Source: JAGQZY01 sp964588335
GTDB taxonomy: Bacteria; Bdellovibrionota; Bdellovibrionia; Bdellovibrionales; JAGQZY01
Length of the DNA stretch: 64,000 bases
Assembly: GCA_964588335.1 (NCBI GenBank)
Contig: CAZPOV010000005.1
Coordinates: forward strand, 130,331-194,330
Direction: 5' to 3'
The notes under the pieces: model-generated
Told to the model about the DNA's origin: nothing
The model's database searches: none
The model's input: only the letters and a program-made list of their open reading frames with translations
Program-made: the position numbers and the translations under genes
In this document: positions 60,770-64,000 of the stretch, one piece after another
Position numbering within the stretch: the stretch's first letter is position 1
Layout: each line of letters begins with the position of its first letter

Positions 60770-62131
60770 TTGTTAAATCATTTGAAATCCAATATGAAGG
60801 CCGTGTGGAGAATTTCGTGGCCCTTAATAATTGCGAATAGTTTTTGGAATATTCAGGTCACCATCGATCGAATTTTCTTAGGTGACTATTCCACGGAAAC
60901 CTTGGGAGCGGCGATTGCCGCCGTCGGTTTTTTCTGGGCTCCCATGGCATTAGTGCAACAAACCTCGGCCTACCTTACAACTTTCGTGGCTCAGTACTCG
61001 GGGGCCAAACAACCTCAGTGGATTGGGCCCAGCGTCTGGCAGGCCATTTACGTCAGTGTCCTGGGGGGCCTGTTGTTTTTACTTTTGATTCCTTTGGCAC
61101 CCATGGTCTTTGCCTGGATGGGACACTCGACTTTGATGCAAGCCTTGGAAGTTGAATACTTTCAAGCCTTAGCTTACTCGGCTTTACCAACCGCCCTAGT
61201 GGCCGCGTGCAGTGGCTTTTATACAGGTGTTGGGCGAAGCCGCATCATCATGCTTATCAATGGGATCGGAATGGTCTTGAATATCGGTTTTGACTACGCC
61301 CTTATTTTTGGTCATTGGGGAGTCCCTGCCATGGGGATTGCGGGGGCCGGTTATGCAACAACCTTAGCCAACTACGGTGCGGCCTTCTTTGGTTTGTATT
61401 TGATCTTCACTGACAAAAAAGCAGATCCCTTTAAAATTCGCACGAGTTACAAAATTAATTTTGAACTGATGACCCGGTTTATACGCTATGGATTTCCCAG
61501 CGGTCTGCAGTGGGCCTTAGAAGGCTTAGCCTTTACCTTCTTTCTGGCTTTCATTGGTCGCTTGCCCAATGGGGATTCGGCCTTGGCCGCCAGCAGTGTC
61601 ACCGTAACCATCATGATGTTGGCGATTTTACCAGTGGTTGGAATTGCACAAGGAGTCTCGGCCCTAGTGGGGCAGCACCTGGGCGAGGAACGTCCAAAGT
61701 GGGCCGTCGATGTTTCTTGGGCTGGAGTCATTATGGGTTGCTCCTACATCGGAGCCGCCAGTCTTAGTTTCCTGATTTTTCCTGATTTCTATCTGGAACT
61801 GTTTGCCGGAAAAGGGGATTCGCCTTTGTGGCCCGATGTGCAGCGTATGGTGCCTTATCTTTTGCAATTCGTGTCCTTGTTCATGCTTTTTGATACCATG
61901 AATTTGATATTTTCTTTTACCCTAAAGGGCGCTGGCGACACTCGCTTTGTCAGTCTTGTGGCGCTGACATTGCCTTGGCCGTTAATGGTTATTCCGACTT
62001 GGTATTTTGCCAATTGGGAGAATGGTGTGTATTGGGCCTGGGGTGCGGCCAGTCTTTTTATTTGTATGCAAGGGATCGTGTTTTTACTTCGATTTTTACA
62101 AGGTCGATGGAAAACCATGCGGGTGATTTAG
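60770..62131 (+). CDS. MATE-family multidrug/Na+ antiporter
   Basis: A 453-residue protein with 12 predicted TMs in two homologous halves (MatE domains ~15-175 and ~245-405). SWPLIIANSFWNIQVTIDRIFLGDYSTETLGAAIAAVGFFW is the N-terminal MATE signature, and FPSGLQWALEGLAFTFFLAFIGRL the matching second-half start. GVGRSRIIMLINGIGMVLNIGFDYALIFG and GAGDTRFVSLVAL are further family stretches. It exports organic cations or other small molecules using a Na+ or H+ gradient; the substrate is unknown. TTG 60770 with GGAG 9 nt upstream; ATG 60794 is an alternative. Confidence 0.88.
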   Translation: MLNHLKSNMKAVWRISWPLIIANSFWNIQVTIDRIFLGDYSTETLGAAIAAVGFFWAPMALVQQTSAYLTTFVAQYSGAKQPQWIGPSVWQAIYVSVLGGLLFLLLIPLAPMVFAWMGHSTLMQALEVEYFQALAYSALPTALVAACSGFYTGVGRSRIIMLINGIGMVLNIGFDYALIFGHWGVPAMGIAGAGYATTLANYGAAFFGLYLIFTDKKADPFKIRTSYKINFELMTRFIRYGFPSGLQWALEGLAFTFFLAFIGRLPNGDSALAASSVTVTIMMLAILPVVGIAQGVSALVGQHLGEERPKWAVDVSWAGVIMGCSYIGAASLSFLIFPDFYLELFAGKGDSPLWPDVQRMVPYLLQFVSLFMLFDTMNLIFSFTLKGAGDTRFVSLVALTLPWPLMVIPTWYFANWENGVYWAWGAASLFICMQGIVFLLRFLQGRWKTMRVI

Positions 62132-62211
62132 ACAGACATCGGGTCATTGCGTGTTTATCTTTATCTCCCAGAAGACGGGAAGCTTCGATAATGGGCTGGG
62201 CAAACATTGGT

Positions 62212-62242
62212 AAAAAAAAGCCTCGTTGGCCAACGAGGCTTT
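62212..62242. terminator. Bidirectional terminator between the MATE gene and the OmpA-type lipoprotein gene
   Basis: Perfect 26-bp palindrome (13-bp arms, 62217-62242, centre GG-CC at 62229-62230) preceded by A8 on the + strand, which is a T8 run for the minus-strand gene. Confidence 0.9.
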
Positions 62243-62269
62243 GATAAAAATAAAATTTAATTTCTAAAT

Positions 62270-63595
62270 TTACTGAGTGGAAACCACAAGGTCGACACGA
62301 CGATTGGTGCGTCGGCCTTTTTTGGTGTTGTTACTCACTAACGGTTGGTTCTCTCCGAAGCCTTCCGTGGTTAACTTATAGCTCGGATTGTTGGTGGCCA
62401 ACAGAGCTGAAACGGCTTCGGCTCTCTTCATGGAAAGCTTCTTGTTCAAACTGCTGCTTCCTTGAGAGTCGGTATGACCTTGAACCTCAACTTTTTTAGG
62501 ATTGAGTTCAGCTAAAGTGTTTTGGATATTGGTGATCAGCTGTTTTGCATCGTTAGGAATTTTTGCTGAACCGACAGGAAAGTCGATATCTTTCAACCGA
62601 ATGATCATTTTGTCACCTTGTACGTAGGCTTCCGCTTGCGTCTCAGGAATCTTTTTTCTGATCTTCTCCATGGTCTGTTCGTAGGCCAACTTTTCTTTTG
62701 TCGATAATAAAGACTTAGAGGTGTTGATCAAGTTCGATCGAGTCTCTTTCAGATTGCCTTCAACAGTGTTGAGAGTGCTTGAGAGTTTGCCAATTTTGCG
62801 ATCATTGAAGACAAGCTGACGAGCCACGTGTTCTGGTGAACCTTTGGCTGGACCGGTTAATTTGGCCATAACGTCTTTCAACAACTTGGCCGATCGGTTG
62901 GCTTCCATCACTTGTTTTTTATAGTTACTTGGATCGCGGGGATTGTGCTGAATTTGGTTCACTGCACTGGCCAGGTTGGCACGTGCATCCTTCAAAGTGT
63001 TAGAGGCGAGATCTTCCGCATCCTGAGATTCGGCCTTTTCGATCACACTTTTAATTTGACTTGTTTCACGAGCAACGACGGCAGCGGTTTCAAGTTTATT
63101 GTAGCGAGTTTGAAACTTCGAACTTTCATCAACGGAGATCTCATCGGTGAAAGTGTCTGTCTCATCGCGATAATCATGATCGATTTCTGATAGTTTCTCG
63201 GTCAGCTCTTTGGTCGGCAGTCCATTACTGATGGCTTGCTTTCTGGCTTCAAGAATGGATGAATTGACTCGCCCTTGGCGCGCCATGGTTTTTTTCTCGG
63301 CGGCAAGAAAGTGAGCTTTTGCCATTCCTAGACTTTCCATGACTTCTTCTTTTTCATCACCCTCTTGCATATCTTCTCGGGCTTCCTCTAAATCTTCGGT
63401 TCCAGCGGTAAACTCTTCATGAGCTAGAAAATCCGCCTGCTTGGTTTGCAGTTTGCCGGCAAGACTTGCAACCTCTTGAGCCGCATCAGACATTGAGCTG
63501 CTTTCTAGGGGAGCCTTTTCCACCGTGGTACACTGAGTGCCGAACAGCACAAGACTGGCTAATACACCTAGGCGTAAAAACTTATTTATAGACAT
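62270..63595 (-). CDS. OmpA-family peptidoglycan-associated lipoprotein with long helical domain
   Basis: A 441-residue lipoprotein: lipobox FGTQC (Cys ~22), a long charged alpha-helical/coiled-coil region (~35-320, Glu/Lys/Ala-rich), and a C-terminal OmpA-like domain (~325-440; IDFPVGSAKIPNDAKQLITNIQNTL..VEVQGHTDSQGSSSLNKKLSMKRAEAV). The Asp (TDSQG) and Arg (MKRAEAV) that bind diaminopimelate are present. It links the outer membrane to peptidoglycan, with a spacer much longer than Pal. AAGGAGA Shine-Dalgarno 6 nt upstream. No Tol genes adjoin it. Confidence 0.88.
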   Translation of the reverse strand: MSINKFLRLGVLASLVLFGTQCTTVEKAPLESSSMSDAAQEVASLAGKLQTKQADFLAHEEFTAGTEDLEEAREDMQEGDEKEEVMESLGMAKAHFLAAEKKTMARQGRVNSSILEARKQAISNGLPTKELTEKLSEIDHDYRDETDTFTDEISVDESSKFQTRYNKLETAAVVARETSQIKSVIEKAESQDAEDLASNTLKDARANLASAVNQIQHNPRDPSNYKKQVMEANRSAKLLKDVMAKLTGPAKGSPEHVARQLVFNDRKIGKLSSTLNTVEGNLKETRSNLINTSKSLLSTKEKLAYEQTMEKIRKKIPETQAEAYVQGDKMIIRLKDIDFPVGSAKIPNDAKQLITNIQNTLAELNPKKVEVQGHTDSQGSSSLNKKLSMKRAEAVSALLATNNPSYKLTTEGFGENQPLVSNNTKKGRRTNRRVDLVVSTQ

Positions 63596-63704
63596 TTATT
63601 CTCCTTAGCTTTTTTTATCTATGATTCCATAATCCTTGTTTGTAGTGCTGCTTGAAGCTTGCAAAGCTTGTGTAGATTATTAAACATCCTGGCCCGCAAA
63701 TGGT
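63596..63704. other. Upstream region of the OmpA-type lipoprotein gene
   Basis: Holds the ribosome site of the minus-strand gene and no recognised promoter or gene. Confidence 0.4.
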
Positions 63705-63826
63705 TCCTTGGCTTGCTTCTTTCAACAAATGTCCTCAATATCTCCCACCTCTATCAACAACGGGCTCCTTGGCTTGCTTCTATCAACGAGCGCCCTCAAT
63801 ATCTCCCCCCTCTATCAACAACGGGC
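63705..63826. repeat. Two tandem 61-bp repeats
   Basis: 63705-63765 and 63766-63826, about 55 of 61 bases identical, core CCTCAATATCTCCC...CTCTATCAACAACGGGC. The same core appears inverted at 63883-63928, so the second copy forms the left arm of a large palindrome. Confidence 0.85.
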
Positions 63827-63928
63827 TCCTGCCCTCGCCAGTATTTCACCCTTCGGGTGAAAACGCGTCACGCTTACTGGAGTGTTGATAGAGGTGGGAG
63901 GTATTGAGGGCTTTGGGTTGATTGGAGC
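63793..63928. repeat. Large nested palindrome (hairpin-forming repeat element)
   Basis: Outer arms: 63793-63820 against 63883-63910 (CTCTATCAACA with TGTTGATAGAG; CCCTCAATA with TATTGAGGG), middle stem CCAGTA (63838-63843)/TACTGG (63875-63880), inner perfect hairpin TTTCACCC-TTC-GGGTGAAA (63844-63862). No open frame of substance. Probably a dispersed repeat or MITE/REP-like element. Confidence 0.7.
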
Positions 63929-63938
63929 TTGGCTTTCA

Positions 63939-64000
63939 AAACCCGAAACCCGAAACCCGAAACCCGAAACCCGAAACCCGAAACCCGAAACCCGAAACCC
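63939..64000. repeat. AAACCCG heptanucleotide tandem array (runs off the window)
   Basis: Eight full copies plus a partial copy of AAACCCG, perfect, continuing to the last base of the window. Total length unknown. Confidence 0.95.

Noticed and set aside
63705..63928. CRISPR array or integron attC site at the repeat cluster
   Set aside because: Only two direct copies with no unique spacers of constant size, no cas genes, and no attC core sites or integrase.

Overview
The window looks like a chromosomal stretch from a Gram-negative bacterium of the Bdellovibrio group (Bdellovibrionota). The evidence is indirect: LPS genes (lpxC, kdsA, lptF-type permease), a flagellar FliL, many secreted proteases, a PATAN-type response regulator fused to a J domain, and one giant tail-fibre-like protein with an S74 chaperone domain, resembling the Mosaic Adhesive Trimeric (MAT) fibres of Bdellovibrio bacteriovorus. 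No phylogeny could be run. I saw no rRNA, tRNA, CRISPR array, insertion sequence or prophage module.

Layout. 1-5.3 kb (+): 3' end of hisC, cmk, rpsA, a HIT hydrolase, methylmalonyl-CoA epimerase, a rhomboid protease and a small unknown gene. 5.5-17.9 kb (+): one giant fibre gene built from long internal repeats, including an exact 713-bp duplication, and interrupted by a 100-N assembly gap. 18-24 kb: fliL, then a minus-strand cluster of secreted proteins (trypsin-like protease, two tandem paralogues with C-terminal anchors, a lipoprotein subtilase), bounded by a divergent LysR regulator. 24.3-37.4 kb: ppsR-nusB-nrdR (-), a small barrel-like protein and an RNA cytosine methyltransferase (+), then a minus-strand envelope group of TPR protein-tamB-tamA, efp and another TPR protein. 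37.5-41.7 kb (+): ruvC-ruvA-ruvB-lpxC, then ald. 41.7-46.5 kb: ComEC split into two genes (-), a lipoprotein and LysM protein pair and a short DprA (+). 46.5-58 kb: lptF and kdsA (-), a degenerate receiver protein (+), REC-PATAN-DnaJ-TPR (-), trxA (+), the rod-shape operon mreC-mreD-mrdA-rodA (-) and a PpiD-like chaperone (+). 58-64 kb: a subtilase with a transmembrane segment and cytoplasmic PilZ domain, a YceI-like protein and a MATE transporter (+), an OmpA-type lipoprotein (-), then a repeat-rich tail ending in an AAACCCG heptamer array.

Themes. (1) Three genes (giant fibre, fliL, subtilase-PilZ) have flagellar sigma-28-like promoters of the same architecture, suggesting co-expression with motility. 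(2) Several genes with no Shine-Dalgarno sequence have their start codon exactly 7 nt after a good -10 box, which predicts leaderless mRNAs. (3) A dyad, TTTGTCTCA-N3-TGAGGCA, lies in the same orientation about 80 bp upstream of two secreted-protein transcription units and looks like a shared operator. (4) The subtilase-PilZ fusion looks like a protease that could be controlled across the membrane by cyclic di-GMP. I consider it, with its promoter and operator, the best candidate for an undescribed system here.
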